A stretch of DNA of 64,000 bases, from contig NC_037257.1 in NCBI RefSeq assembly GCF_000002425.4, forward strand, positions 17,736,206-17,800,205. The letters are read 5' to 3'. Source of the DNA: Physcomitrium patens. Its lineage: Eukaryota; Streptophyta; Bryopsida; Funariales; Funariaceae. Of this stretch, positions 51,481 through 63,030 are shown piece by piece (within the stretch, counting starts at the first letter, position 1; the number at the start of each line of letters is the position of its first letter). Made by a program: the position numbers and the translations under genes. The notes beneath the pieces are model-generated. The model searched no databases. It was not told where the DNA came from and worked only from the letters and a program-made list of their open reading frames with translations.

Positions 51481-52666
51481 TTTTCTTCTACTTCACAAAA
51501 AAAAAATATGAAACATATTAATCTCCACAAAATCTTAGGAGATTAATATTCAAGAACAGTTGTACAAGACTATCCCTAGACTTAGTCTCATTGACAAACT
51601 CCACTTGATAGATTATCATCTAAGAAACTTTAACACAGAAAACAAGTTCAACAATTCAAAATAAGTTAATCATTCCAACAAATAACAAGGGAGGGCAAGG
51701 GGCAGAGGGATTAAATCCTCTCTCAGTGTCATAAAGGTATTCTCTTCTCAGTTAGAACACATTTCTCTATCCCCCTAATAATTATGATGCCCAACTTTGT
51801 TACATTGTTTCGACCCTACTGCAAAAATTGTTTCAGCAACACTTTACTTGCACTACTACTTTGAGACCAACTTTTGGCCTTGGTCTTGTGACCTACTTTT
51901 CCTCTAGGCTTCCAATTTGTATGGGCACAATTGAATTTTTTGGACCTGTCCGGATTGTTCTATTGGATGAATATCAATTTCAAAAATTTATCTGCGTTGG
52001 GTGGTCGTTTCTTGGTGCACATTCAGCAAGGTTTATCCAGGACGAATTGCTCAGGATAGAATTACTCTAACTGTAGACCAGAAGACTCCAGGAAGAACAC
52101 ACCAATTGTGCTGCTTTAAAATAACCAGACTAAAATTTCATTCATTGAAGCAGAGAATATATCTCCACAAAAAAAGGCTTATTGTCTCTCTGATACCAAT
52201 TCCTCTCATTTTCTGCAAATTATAAACAGAACTTTAAATCACACGGGCATGGATCCATTACAAATTCCTCGAGCATCAATCACAAGGTGCATCAGACAAC
52301 ACGACTGCATATTCCAAGTGCGCCAGCGGTGAACGTACCCACCAAGTAGGGGAAGAAACGTCATTCGAGTGTTGTGCATTTACCCAGGTAAAAACCACTT
52401 GAAATAAGACGTAACAGAGGCTGCTGGAAATCGCCATTACGCAAGTGTCATCTAGGAATCAGATAAAATGTTCATAGAATTATATATTGAACTATCCTTC
52501 TCTTCAGATGTCTTGTGCAGAAATATCCAACTGTCGACGGGATAGTGAAAAGGCATGGCACCAAACAGGAATCTCAGCCAGAAGCTAGGTTGAGTCAACA
52601 TATTTTGGAAACCTGAATTAGTCGAAGAGAGAGCGCTGCACGTACCTACAGATAAAATCAATGCTA
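51481..52666. other. Spacer before ECI, possible LTR trace
   Basis: A minus-strand ttggtatcagagagacaat (52199 down to 52181) resembles the primer-binding site that plant LTR elements use (tggtatcagagc). No gag or LTR pair could be recognised beside it. The rest has short overlapping open stretches only. The last 400 bases are probably 3' flank of ECI. Confidence 0.3.
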
Positions 52667-53754
52667 TCACAACTTGGAAGAAGCGACGATAGGTTCCAGT
52701 GTAGCGAGTATCTCTAATTCCTTTATCTCTGCCTTGAACATCTGCTTCTTGATGGTTTGGTAGACGACACGGTCAAAATTCCTGCTTGCAAGACCTTTAG
52801 CAAGCTTCAGCGCTTCTTGATATGTGGATTGTAAATCTGAGGGCGAACTATGAACCATACCAGCTTCCACTGCTGTCTGGCCAGTGTATCGAAACGCAGA
52901 TAGCATTGCCTTGTGATATGTCATAACGGGAAGCTTGCATCGAATAATAGCATTCATGCCTGAGGGAATTGGATAACAAAACCACCATTAAGTATAAGCA
53001 AGCATTGATCAACTAATACCCTACTGCAACCTCTACTTGCTGAATTTGGAGATAAATATCACACTAGACAAACTTGCAGGGCACATGAATGCAAGCATAA
53101 TCTCAACGACAAGAGCACATCCAACCAACATAGCCATAGCAAAAGCTCCTGATAGCAAACCCCAGATCTTTCGAGTCCGCTAAAACTAAATTCACTCTAC
53201 ACCTCGCGATTGGTGAGACCAACCAAAAGAGTGTGCAGAGCTGCAGATGAAGTGGAGACATAGTTCCTCCATTCAATTGAGGAGAAACAAAGGGGATGAA
53301 ACTGTTGCAGCTCACATGTATAAAGTTAAAATTCACCTGGGGAGAAGGGGAGTTTGATGTCGATCTCGCTGAGGAACATGAAACCTCTGTCGGCCCGCAT
53401 GAACCTGTAGTCGTGAGCAAGGGCTACCATGCATCCTCCGGCAACAGCGTGACCATTCACAGCCGCAACAGTGGGTATCGGATAGGTGAGTATTCTCTTC
53501 AACAGTGCATGAAACTGGTCAATTAGCTGCATGTTTTCCTTTGAGCCCCTGTCCTCCAAGCTCAGACTTAGTCCATTAGAATAGAACTTTCCCTCTCCCG
53601 TGGTAACAAGAGCGCAAGCCTTGGGATCGGCCTCCACTTTGTCGAGGGCAGCCATAATTTCGGGAATACTTTGGGGAGTAAAACGGTGCTCCCCGTCTCC
53701 AACAAGCGTCAGGACGTAGACATTACCAGGTAAGAATTCTAGCCTCACTGCCAT
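52667..53754 (-). CDS. ECI: Peroxisomal enoyl-CoA delta isomerase (plant ECI type)
   Basis: The enzyme family shifts cis/trans-3 double bonds to trans-2 so unsaturated fatty acids can enter beta-oxidation. Two exons (53754-53337 and 52959-52667) join in frame at GT-AG sites to give 236 residues, the size of Arabidopsis ECI proteins (about 240). The crotonase fold is seen in VLTLVGDGEHRFTP (14-27), the first oxyanion-hole segment GKFYSNGLSL (55-64), the second GHAVAGGCMVALAHDYR (101-117), and ADRGFMFLSEIDIKLP (121-136). The protein ends in SSKL, a classic type-1 peroxisomal signal. The ATG at 53754 places the first strand as in the family; an earlier in-frame ATG at 53820 would only add a poorly conserved tail. 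Position 134 is Lys, where as I recall the Arabidopsis proteins have Glu. Delta3,delta2 activity is inferred from similarity; a hydratase-like role cannot be excluded. Confidence 0.93.
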
Positions 53755-55100
53755 TGCTAAATATCTTTTCTGCCCCCTTTCTGCTTTGTTACCAATATAA
53801 GACAAACCTGTACATTCCATGTTGCAAATGTGCAGAATTACAGGAGTGAGAACTTGTGGCAACAAAAGCAAGAATAAAAAAAAAATCTGATTTCAACCCA
53901 CAAACCTGAAGAAATTGGTGTCCTCAATATCCTCTTTAATCCACACATTTATATTATCTACAGAAAGTAATAGGATAAATTCAAATACGTCGAAATCCAA
54001 TCTGTAAGAATGTCGAGAATACACTAAGCGACTCGATAATCCTAATTTATAGGTTGAGAGGGCTGTGGATGACACAAACTTGCATTAAATATTCGACCAA
54101 TTCTCCTCACTGCGGGCAGATTTCAACGAGATAACTGAAGGAAACTCACCAGCGATGCACGGATGCAAGAATAATTGTGTTTGTCTTACAGCGATCAGTG
54201 CAAATTTCAAATAATTCGCATAATCACGTTATTCTCCATGCCTTAAACAGAATATAAGTGTAATTCCTTGCAAACCCACTGCACGATATCTATTCTGCCT
54301 AAGCGTTCCTTCACTCCCTTACACGTGAAGTATAATAAGTTTTAAGTGCAGCCTTGAAAAATACATTCCACAAAGAGTAGCATTCAATTAGCACAAATTA
54401 TTGCAAAATTCACAGCAACCACTGATTGTGCAGAGAAAAGTCATGCCTTCTAGCAAATCTCTACAATTCTATGCACAGTTATGTACAATTATCTGGGTAC
54501 CGAGAAGTAGCAAAAACTCGACAAGATTTTCTGCACCCACTAGCGCAAATCCCAGGATCATGCTTTACCAAAACAAAACCCTACTCTTCGCAAAACAAGT
54601 CATCTCTCAGAGTTGTTCTATTATACACTTCTCTATGTTCAATTACCGAACCGAATAAGCACTACTACTGCCAATCCTCAGCCAAAGTCTCAAACACCCA
54701 CAATTTTCCTAAATCACATCCTCATCCAGCAAAAAAAACATGTAGCCATTCAGTGGCAAATGCAATAGCGGAGGAAATCACCAGAATTTAAATCGCTGCT
54801 CCACAAGTTAGAAAATCGAAGATCAGCGACCTCAGCGGCGTAATACTGACTATGATCACAGGCGAGGAAGAGATTTCTGTGGAATTCGACCGACAATATT
54901 CCGGAGCGCACGGGGCAGTTCGGCGCCGACGTGAGCGAAAGTGGAGTTGCTCCTTCACTTTCCAGCGTCCACCGCATCCGAATAAGAAAACCCATAAATA
55001 AATAAACAAATAAACAGATAATCCCCTCGAAATTTATCTTCAAATCACGTCGATGAAACGCCGATCTGTGCTCATCACAGGTAGAGCTAGAAAAATGCAT
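53755..55100 (-). promoter_or_regulatory. Upstream region of ECI, no gene
   Basis: The composition is intermediate. The segment likely holds the 5' untranslated region, possibly with an intron, and the promoter. Only short overlapping open stretches are present. It ends at about 55100, where AT-rich DNA begins. Confidence 0.4.
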
Positions 55101-56825
55101 TCGTCAAATCCTTCGATTACTGATGTTGTGTTGATTTGTGTGTTTGTGTATTTTTTCGTTTTTTTTATTTCTTTTGTTTCATTCATTGTTACCATAGGTT
55201 TGTCACAAAACTGGATTTACCAAATGGTGTGGATAGATTGAAAACTGAGCACAACCTTGTTGGATTCTTATATTTTAGAGGCATGGCTGATACAAGAGGA
55301 AGAGAACATGAAAATGCAAATGATTCTTTGAAAGGTGTGAAGAATTCTACCATCTACAGGTTCCAACACATTTGAACTTGTTATTTCATTTAATGTTCAA
55401 TTTAATTTGCACTCCTACAGTACTTTTGGGTGTTTTAAATTTGTCTCAATTTTTTTATCAATGTTATAGCAATTATTCAATTTTTTTTATTTTAGTGTAA
55501 CTAACATTTTGATAGCTATTTCTCATATTATATCAAAATAATTCAAACATGTTTTATTTTTATTTTGATGAGTATTATTTCATTTCATTCCGAAAATAAA
55601 GTAGCCAAAATTATGATAGTAAGAATTTTTTGTTTTGGCAACAAAAAAAACAATGATTACAATATATATATATATATATATATATTCATACATACATTTT
55701 TATAAAATAAAAAATATGGTTTTCAATACTAAAACTTATTTTAAAAAAATTATACAAAAGAAGCATTGTCTAGTTCTAGATGCAAACATAATTGCACTTG
55801 CAAAATCAAATGTATTTTCACGGCAAATAAAGAAAAACAATATGTAGAGGTGTTAGAGTGAGATTGTGTTGTATATCTATTAATTGTTATTCCACTATGC
55901 TAATTAGCCACATATATAAAATATTCTTAGATGTTTTTAGTATAAATTAAATATCTTTTTAAATGAAGAAATAACTTGAAAGTAAAATGGATTGCTATTT
56001 AGAATTTATTAAGTTCTAAGCCTTGTGATAGGTACCTACAAAATTTTGTTGTATACATAACCAAGTTAACATCAATGTTCTAATAATATATCTTAAGATC
56101 AATTAATGTTTTTTCCACTACTCTATAGAATAACTTAAGTTTTTTTTTAAAAAAATCTTTATTTGTATCTTCGGATTTGTAAATCATTCTGATGATCTTT
56201 GCAAAGCCTTCTACTAAATTGTTATTACTTATGTTTTCATTTGATGTTCTATTTTTATAAGATTTCAAATGAATAAGGTTATAATGTAGAAATCGATTAT
56301 GTATCCACTTGGTACACCACAAATCTTGTAGGTATAAGCATGATATATTATATATTACATATAAATCCAACATAAGCATGCTATAATTGAATAAAAATTG
56401 AAAGAGTAGAAGTATCTTGTGATTTATATAAATCTAACTAACCTTAAATCTAAGGGGGTAGAACACCACTATTCAAATTTTGACAATATTCCAAATAAGA
56501 GGAATGCAAGTGCTTCTCAACATTTTTCATCTTCATGAGTAAGTTGTATATGGCTTCATTCCACTTCTTGAAGCAAAGATTGAATACAATAAATATAATT
56601 TAAATCCTATGTAATTCATTTATATAAAGCATTAGCATTCTTTTTAATTTAATAAATGAGAGAATAATGGAGAGTCTAGTACAAATTTATAAAATAAGTA
56701 AATATTTTTTTAATATAATAATATAATTATTTTAGTTCATGTTCTTAAAATCATGTTCTATTTTTTGGATCCAAAATTTTATTTAAATAGATACTAATTT
56801 AGAATTTCTTGATTTAAACTTCTAA

Positions 56826-56865
<40 letters not shown>

Positions 56866-57484
56866 TCTATTGTATCTTAGATTATAACTTTCAGAATTTA
56901 TTAAATCAAGATAAATAAATATAAGATCAAACAAAAAATGTATTTAATTTTTTTTTTGCACACATGATTTTTATGAGATTTTTTTATTTCATAGATTACT
57001 TATTTTTGCTCCTTTAAATAATACTTATATCATATAGATGATTTATTATTTTTGCTCCTTTAAATAATACTTATATCATATAGATGATTTATTATTTTTG
57101 CTCCTTCAAATAATACTTATATCATATAGATGATCTAGTGGTTGAATCTTATTTTTTTCTACTCCTTCAAGTTAAATTTTTTAAAAATAAATTAAAAAAT
57201 ATTATCTATTAGAAAAATCTAATATTACTAATAAGAGATTTTTTGGAAGCCTTGGTCCAATATATGATTTCTATGATTACTAAAATACTATCTAAAATAA
57301 ACATAAAGAATAAAAAATAAAAAATAAAAAAACTTAGTTTGAATATTTACTTTTTAAAATACCTATAAATAAGTTTTTATAAAGATTTTGCATATATTTT
57401 TAAATAATATATTTAATAGAATAACCGAGATTCAATTACTAAGGATGAACATATGATTTTATTTATATATAAATATTATGTGTT
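55101..57484. other. AT-rich intergenic DNA
   Basis: There is no gene or known domain. It contains (AT)n runs at about 55661-55685 and 56829-56862 and the 46-bp tandem repeat at 56996-57135. Short open stretches here are chance ones with extreme AT codon use. Confidence 0.6.
56996..57135 (+). repeat. 46-bp tandem repeat, about three copies
   Basis: The unit tttttgctcctttaaataat, continued by acttatatcatatagatgatttatta, repeats with a period of exactly 46 bases: the gctcc phrase is at 57008, 57054 and 57100. The first two copies are identical; the third has one C for T (ccttcaaa). The near identity implies recent duplication. Confidence 0.92.
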
Positions 57485-57990
57485 TTTTAATATTATTCTA
57501 TGAGAAATATCCATTAGCTAGAGCATGGTTAATCATAAATGTCATAAACATACATCATTACTTAAATAAGAATTATTAGGTAGAAGATAAATAAATATAG
57601 ATTTGATAATATCTTGTATAATAGCTTCATAGAAGCTTCATAGACATGAATTTGATTGTAGACGTGTTTGTAGTTAATTGGTAGGTTAAAATCTTGGCCA
57701 ATAAGTTGGCCATGTGTTGCACATTTTGGCAACTTGTGGTAAAAGTTGGCCATGTAGTACATATATAAGAAACTTGCCTTAAAAGTTAGATACATATCTT
57801 GCAAGCTAAATACATGTCAAAGGTCCTATAAAATGTCACCATTTATCTCCAAGTTAGATTGTATATATAGAGGCAAGAGTGAAACATTCTTCACCTTTGT
57901 CATGGATTTTTTTTATCCTTAATCTTATTTCAAGAATCTCTAGTCTTCTAGTTTCCAGCAATAGCCATTCTAATTATAATATATTATTAT
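57485..57990 (+). repeat. Chromovirus solo LTR
   Basis: The sequence matches the C2 3' LTR (18620-18960) over several hundred bases, including aagttggccatgtgttgca at 57703-57721, and continues to the ccagcaatagccattctaatt phrase at 57955-57975 that marks the LTR in C2 and C3. No element body lies on either side. It is likely a solo LTR left by recombination between the two LTRs of a full element. Confidence 0.72.
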
Positions 57991-58442
57991 CTTTGAGTAA
58001 ATATCTACTCTTTTCAAGTAACACAAGAATGTATTGAGGATTTTATTGTTTAGGATTCATGTCTTTAATAATAAATAATTATTAAAAATTATGAAAAAAT
58101 TCTATAATAAAAAATTATATATATAATTATAATGACTCGTTTAGGTTTTAATTAATTTTAAATTAAAATTAAAAAAATTAAAATTATATACTTCTTATAT
58201 TTCATATAAATTTTATTTAAAAATTTATAAATATATATAGATATAAAAATTTATATTAAAATATTCTATAATTATTTCAAAGGTAATACTTTTAATTTTA
58301 TTAGCCACTTAATTATGTACAAGAAAAAATAAGTTAAAGTAAATAAAATCATATAAAGGTATATTTTCTTATATTTATGATTGTAATTTAAATAATATAA
58401 AACATTATTCTACGTAACTTTTATTATTCAAAATCTATCTCT

Positions 58443-58477
<35 letters not shown>

Positions 58478-59380
58478 ATTATAATGTCATAAGTTTTCTA
58501 CCTTTGTTGATTAGAATTTTATTTGTTTATTTATTCTAACTAAGATTATGAATCAAGATATAATTTATTAGTTTACTATTATTTTAAAAATAAATCATGT
58601 ACCATAATGATGTAATTGTACAAAAGATAAAGTGATATTTATTCTAATTAGTAAGTTGTATCAAATTAAATGATGTGAAAAATATGTGTAATATCATTTC
58701 TTATTAGAAATTAAACTTTAGTTGATGTTACATTTTAACAATAGAAAATGTATCTATAACTTTAAATTTTTACATAAATAATCATGTCCAACATAAAATA
58801 TTCATTTAAGTCAATGAAATTACTTGCTTGAATTATAGTTGTGAAATATATACTTGATATAAGCTAATTTTTAAAATATATATATATATATATATATATA
58901 TAAGTATACACATATGCGAATTTTTAAAAGTATAGCTTTATTTATAATCTAATTTTTTATATATTTATATATTTATATATTCATAATCTTTACAAAAAAC
59001 AGTCCTAGACATAAACAATCTCAGTGCTAACGGGTGGATTATTAAGTTTTTGTCAAAAAATTCTTCAAGATTAACAGATATTACAGGATTTGTCAATCCG
59101 CATTCTATATTTAATCCAATTTTTTAAATCTTGAATTCATGCACCCACACTTATTAGCTTATTTCAATGTTAGATATATTACATTGAAGTATGACATTTT
59201 TCAAATTATCTTTTGCTCACAGGAATGATTGTAGGCATTCAACAAATGAATTGGTTATTACACATCATTGGAAAGTTTGGTTTACAGTAGAAACCCCTTT
59301 CCATGGCCTTGTGGCCTATCCCATAACTCAATTTACTTAATCTTTTAATATTGGATCCATTACGAAGGCTAAATATTTTA
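57991..59380. other. AT-rich spacer, no gene
   Basis: The spacer contains (AT)n runs at about 58447-58473 and 58878-58902. Nothing else is recognised. Composition becomes gene-like at about 59380. Confidence 0.55.
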
Positions 59381-60724
59381 CACCTGTGGTCCGCCTTTGC
59401 AACCATAAAAAAAATCATCCACGTGGATTAGCACTACCCGGGTTAAAATGGGTCCTTATCAATAGCAACCCGAAACGTTTTTCTGCCCGTTACTTTTTCT
59501 GCATTGCCAGAATGACGTTAAAAGTATGGCAAAGACTGAAAAGTTGCGCGAGGGAGGCGCAGGCACGCAAGAACGACGTCGTGGTTGTTGCTTCATTAGC
59601 TCTTGTGCTCTTTGGCAATTAAGGCCTGTTGCTGCCGGATCCCTTTCTGATCGCTACTTCTGCATGTGCCCTCGACTTGAATTTGCTTCCATCTGGCTAC
59701 GCTCCGCATAACAGTTTGGTATACATCTCCCGTTTTCATCGGCCACTTTCGGACGGTGATTTTGTCGTCTTTGTACCGAGGCTGTCTCGTGTGAGATCGG
59801 ATCGGTTATGCAGATTGTAATGTGCCGGTAGCATTGGAATTTGGAGGTATGCCTTGTTCCTTTCATTTCGACCGGAGTCGACGTCTTCAGTAATTTCAAT
59901 TTTGGTCGATTAGCGGTCTTGCTCCCTGGAAATTGCTGTCGGATGTGGTATCAACTCGAGTGGTTAAATTCTGAGGGGCTTGTGGAACAATCATAATGTC
60001 GCATGTGGTGAAAATCGAATTAGCAGGTGCTGGGAGTGGCATTGTAGCTGGACTGCTGACTTGTTACTTGCAAGTGGTGGATTAAATTTCGCCCCATTCA
60101 TCGGATAATGATTGTGTGTGACATTGAAGGTTTGTGCGTCGAATGTTTAGTGCAGGATTTATGGACTTTCAGGCACATGCAATGCACGAGGCCGAATAGT
60201 AGATGATTCATGCCTAGATTACTATCTCGACGCTGCAATTTCTGAGGCTGTAGGCGGGCGTTTTAAGTCCTCCACTGGCTTTGTCTCTTTGCTTTGAACT
60301 CTCTGGCACTCGTCAGGAAATGTGCGTGAGAAAATCTCATTCATTTATCGTCAGTATTCAGATGCAATCATTCTTGTCTGTCGGAGTCTCTTTGGAAAGC
60401 AGATTTTGTACATGGTTAACAGGTTTGATTAGAGGTTGGGGATGGACTGAAATTGGTCAACCGGCACATTACCGAAAACTGATGCTGAACCAGATGTCAC
60501 ATATTTGAGCGTTCGCGGATATGGTCTCTCAGCATCCTTTCTAGGAATGAATCACCTCAGTGCAGACGATCAAATCTAAGCTGGCAAAGTTACTGTATAT
60601 GTAGAATGCTTGGAAGCAGAATAGTCGATTACCAACAACAATGAATGAAAACTCAGTAATAGGCACCATGATTGGACTATGTTTCCTTGACGTGACTACT
60701 AAAAATACTCACGGTTTCTTGCAG
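59381..60724 (+). other. Probable 5' exons and introns of the membrane-protein gene
   Basis: The stretch has gene-like composition and several plus-strand splice sites but no long open frame. An ATG at 59996 opens MSHVVKIELAGAGSGIVAGL; another at 60362 opens MQSFLSVGVSLESRF, ending at a donor (aacag/gtttga at 60421). I could not connect either in frame with the exon at 60725. It could be an untranslated leader with introns. Confidence 0.35.
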
Positions 60725-61271
60725 AATTTCAATGGACAGAATAACGTGCCAAGGTTGCAAAATATTCAGATGGAATGTTGGCCTTTTGAAATTGTTTCCA
60801 ACGAAGTTCCGGAAGGGAACAGTTCAAAAAAGTTGAGAAGTTACCTTGCTTTGCCACCATGGTTTAGTCTCTGGCAGTATCGAAGCTTAAATACTACAAG
60901 GTTCGTTGATAATGTCGCTTTGTTTGCTCAGGTTATTTAATGAAACTGAAGGTGTGGTTGAGTAGGGTTTGTGCATCTCAACGTGGAAGATATTCTAGAG
61001 GGTTGGGAGGGTGAAAGGAGAGAAGTGACCGCACGTAGCAGCCTTCCCCAGGATGATCTGGTGACTAACTTGTACAGTTCTTTTATCTGTGCAGGCGATC
61101 AAGAACGATTTTTTCATAGGGCTTCTGTTATCGTTAATTGGCACTGCTTGCGCATGGATATGTTCAGCCTTCTCAACTTTGCTTAAGTTTGATTTCAAGG
61201 GCTGGATCCATTTGGTTCAATTTGAGCTCATTTGTGCTGTTGTTATCATTTGGACAATCTTTTCTAAATGA
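60725..61271 (+). CDS. C-terminal part of an unrecognised membrane protein
   Basis: Two exons join in frame: 60725-60931 (69 codons, acceptor ttgcag before it, donor cag/gttatt) and 61095-61271 (58 codons and a stop, acceptor gtgcag). The first encodes a soluble part with LPPWFSLWQYRSLNTTRFVD near its end. The second encodes two hydrophobic stretches, FIGLLLSLIGTACAWICSAF and LVQFELICAVVIIWTIF, divided by a short polar loop with KFDFKGW, and ends FSK. This looks like a small protein with two C-terminal membrane segments. I do not recognise the family. The N-terminal exons are not found, so the start given is only the start of the first certain exon. An ATG at 60641 runs into the same frame if the upstream part is exonic. 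Confidence 0.6.
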
Positions 61272-62400
61272 ACCATGATTTTGGCTCATTTTTTTCAACT
61301 TGTGTATTCGCCTGGTCAATGCGTTCCGTTGTCAACAGTAAGGTCAGAACCCCGACCTAGTCTTATGTTGTAATCTGCGCAATAGTTCGGTAGAATCCTG
61401 AACTTGTGCTTCATGGTTTGCAGAGCGCACCATCGATTCTTTCTTCTTTAATTTAAAAAATAAATAAATCAGAGCTCAAGACAGAAACCTGAACAAGGAG
61501 GTCCATAAAGTCAAATGGCGAAGATAGTTCAGTAGAAATGCTGACATCTCTCTCTAGCGCAGGTCTAGCCGAGTCAGACTTTCCTAGTGTAATTGGTAGG
61601 CTTTCTGCTTCTATTACCATCCATGTTTCTGCAGGTCATGGTCTACTGTAAGTGCTATAGGGCTCCTCGGATTAAATAAGATGACTAGCTCGCCGTGGTG
61701 GTCGTATGCTCGTTCCTGATATGCCAGAAACTTCTGTGTTACAGGCTATCGCTTTCTATACAAAATGAGACTCCAAGTTAAGAGCGCAATTTTCAGAACG
61801 GAAGCATACTAACATGGATCATGGCAGTGGCGGTATTGCAGTACTTTGAGCGAAATAGCTTAATGTATGACATTCACAAAACCAGCTTAATAATCTGGTT
61901 TGGGCGATCACGGATGGTGGACATTGCATCGGAACCTAGACTTCTTCAGGCATGCAAGCAATGAAAGTGCAGAAACACCAGGTGTTATATCTATGTAACA
62001 ACAAGCAGGTGCCTTCTCCTCCAACACCACGTCGCCTAGACAGACAAGATCCTAGGTAGCAGTGCAAACAGAACTTCTGGTGGCAGAATTTTTGTAGCCC
62101 ACTTTAGTTGGCGAAAATCATTCAAGATATTTTCTGATGGCCATTTGTGGCGTTCGAAACGGCGGTTGAAACAATCCTCGTCCCTACCTGAGCTTCACCA
62201 TTCACTTTGTGTAACATCATTCCAGTAGCCCTACGACTTAGAATTGGCATCGACAAACTATTCATTCTAAGGTGTAGCAATACTGTTAAATCCTTTTTCA
62301 TATCCTTTACAGACATTCGAAGGGGAAATGTGTGGCGAGTCCACACGCCTTGAGCCACGAAATTGTTACATGGTGTAAGTGGTTGGTTTGCTTGATATTC
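61272..62400. other. 3' flank of the membrane-protein gene, no gene called
   Basis: The composition is gene-like to about 62400 without a convincing frame. A minus-strand open stretch at 62122-62358 has ordinary composition but no recognisable motif or splice partner. The likely content is 3' untranslated region or intergenic DNA. Confidence 0.4.
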
Positions 62401-63030
62401 ACTTTAAAAGCTGAGCTTGTACCCAATTGTGATTCTGGTCAATAAGTATTTAACATTATTTCAAATTTTAGTTCCTGTTTCAAAGCTTCATGTGCTTTTG
62501 AGTCGAAGTAACGTCATGATTCATGTGCTTTTTTGTATGTTCAATAATCATATTAAATGTTTTGAAAAATCCACTACAATTATATTTATGTATTTAAAAT
62601 TATTGTGTATTGAGTAAAATTAGTTGCTGGAATAAGAGTTCAAACGCACTTTGTGGTATTGTTTTGGTGCTTCTCTTTTCCTTTTTCAGAAATTAAAAAT
62701 TAGAAAAAACGGTTGTGAAGTGGTATCATCCAAAAACACCATGCTATCTTGATTAATTTAACAATAATCAGTATTAATGTAACAAAGAATATATGATAAA
62801 TGATAACTTTCATAGTATATATTACAATGCTCTTTTATTTCTGGTATTCAAATGTAGTCATATTGTGGTGGCACTTTTTTTCTTTTATATTTCAATTATA
62901 AATAAATATCACCTTGTGAAATCAACATAGTTTATAGTTTAACTATTGTAATTCTAAATAAAAACTACCCATGCATTCACCTTGATTCAATTTTTTTTGT
63001 AACTCACAAACATAGCGAAGATGAATCAAA
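62401..63030. other. AT-rich spacer, no gene
   Basis: No domain, repeat copy or RNA gene is recognised in this stretch. Confidence 0.5.

Noticed and set aside
52181..52199. Minus-strand tggtatcagag phrase like a retroelement primer site.
   Set aside because: No LTR or gag could be recognised on either side, so a full element is not claimed.
53296..53526. Plus-strand open stretch over ECI exon 1.
   Set aside because: It is antisense to a clear crotonase-fold exon and has no motif.
55635..55847. Open stretch of 70 codons starting in an (AT)n run.
   Set aside because: The residues IYIYIYIY come from the microsatellite, and the rest is AT-rich chance coding.
61560..61660. tRNA-like phrase tagtgtaattggtag resembling an A box.
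   Set aside because: No matching B box and no cloverleaf can be folded from the following bases.
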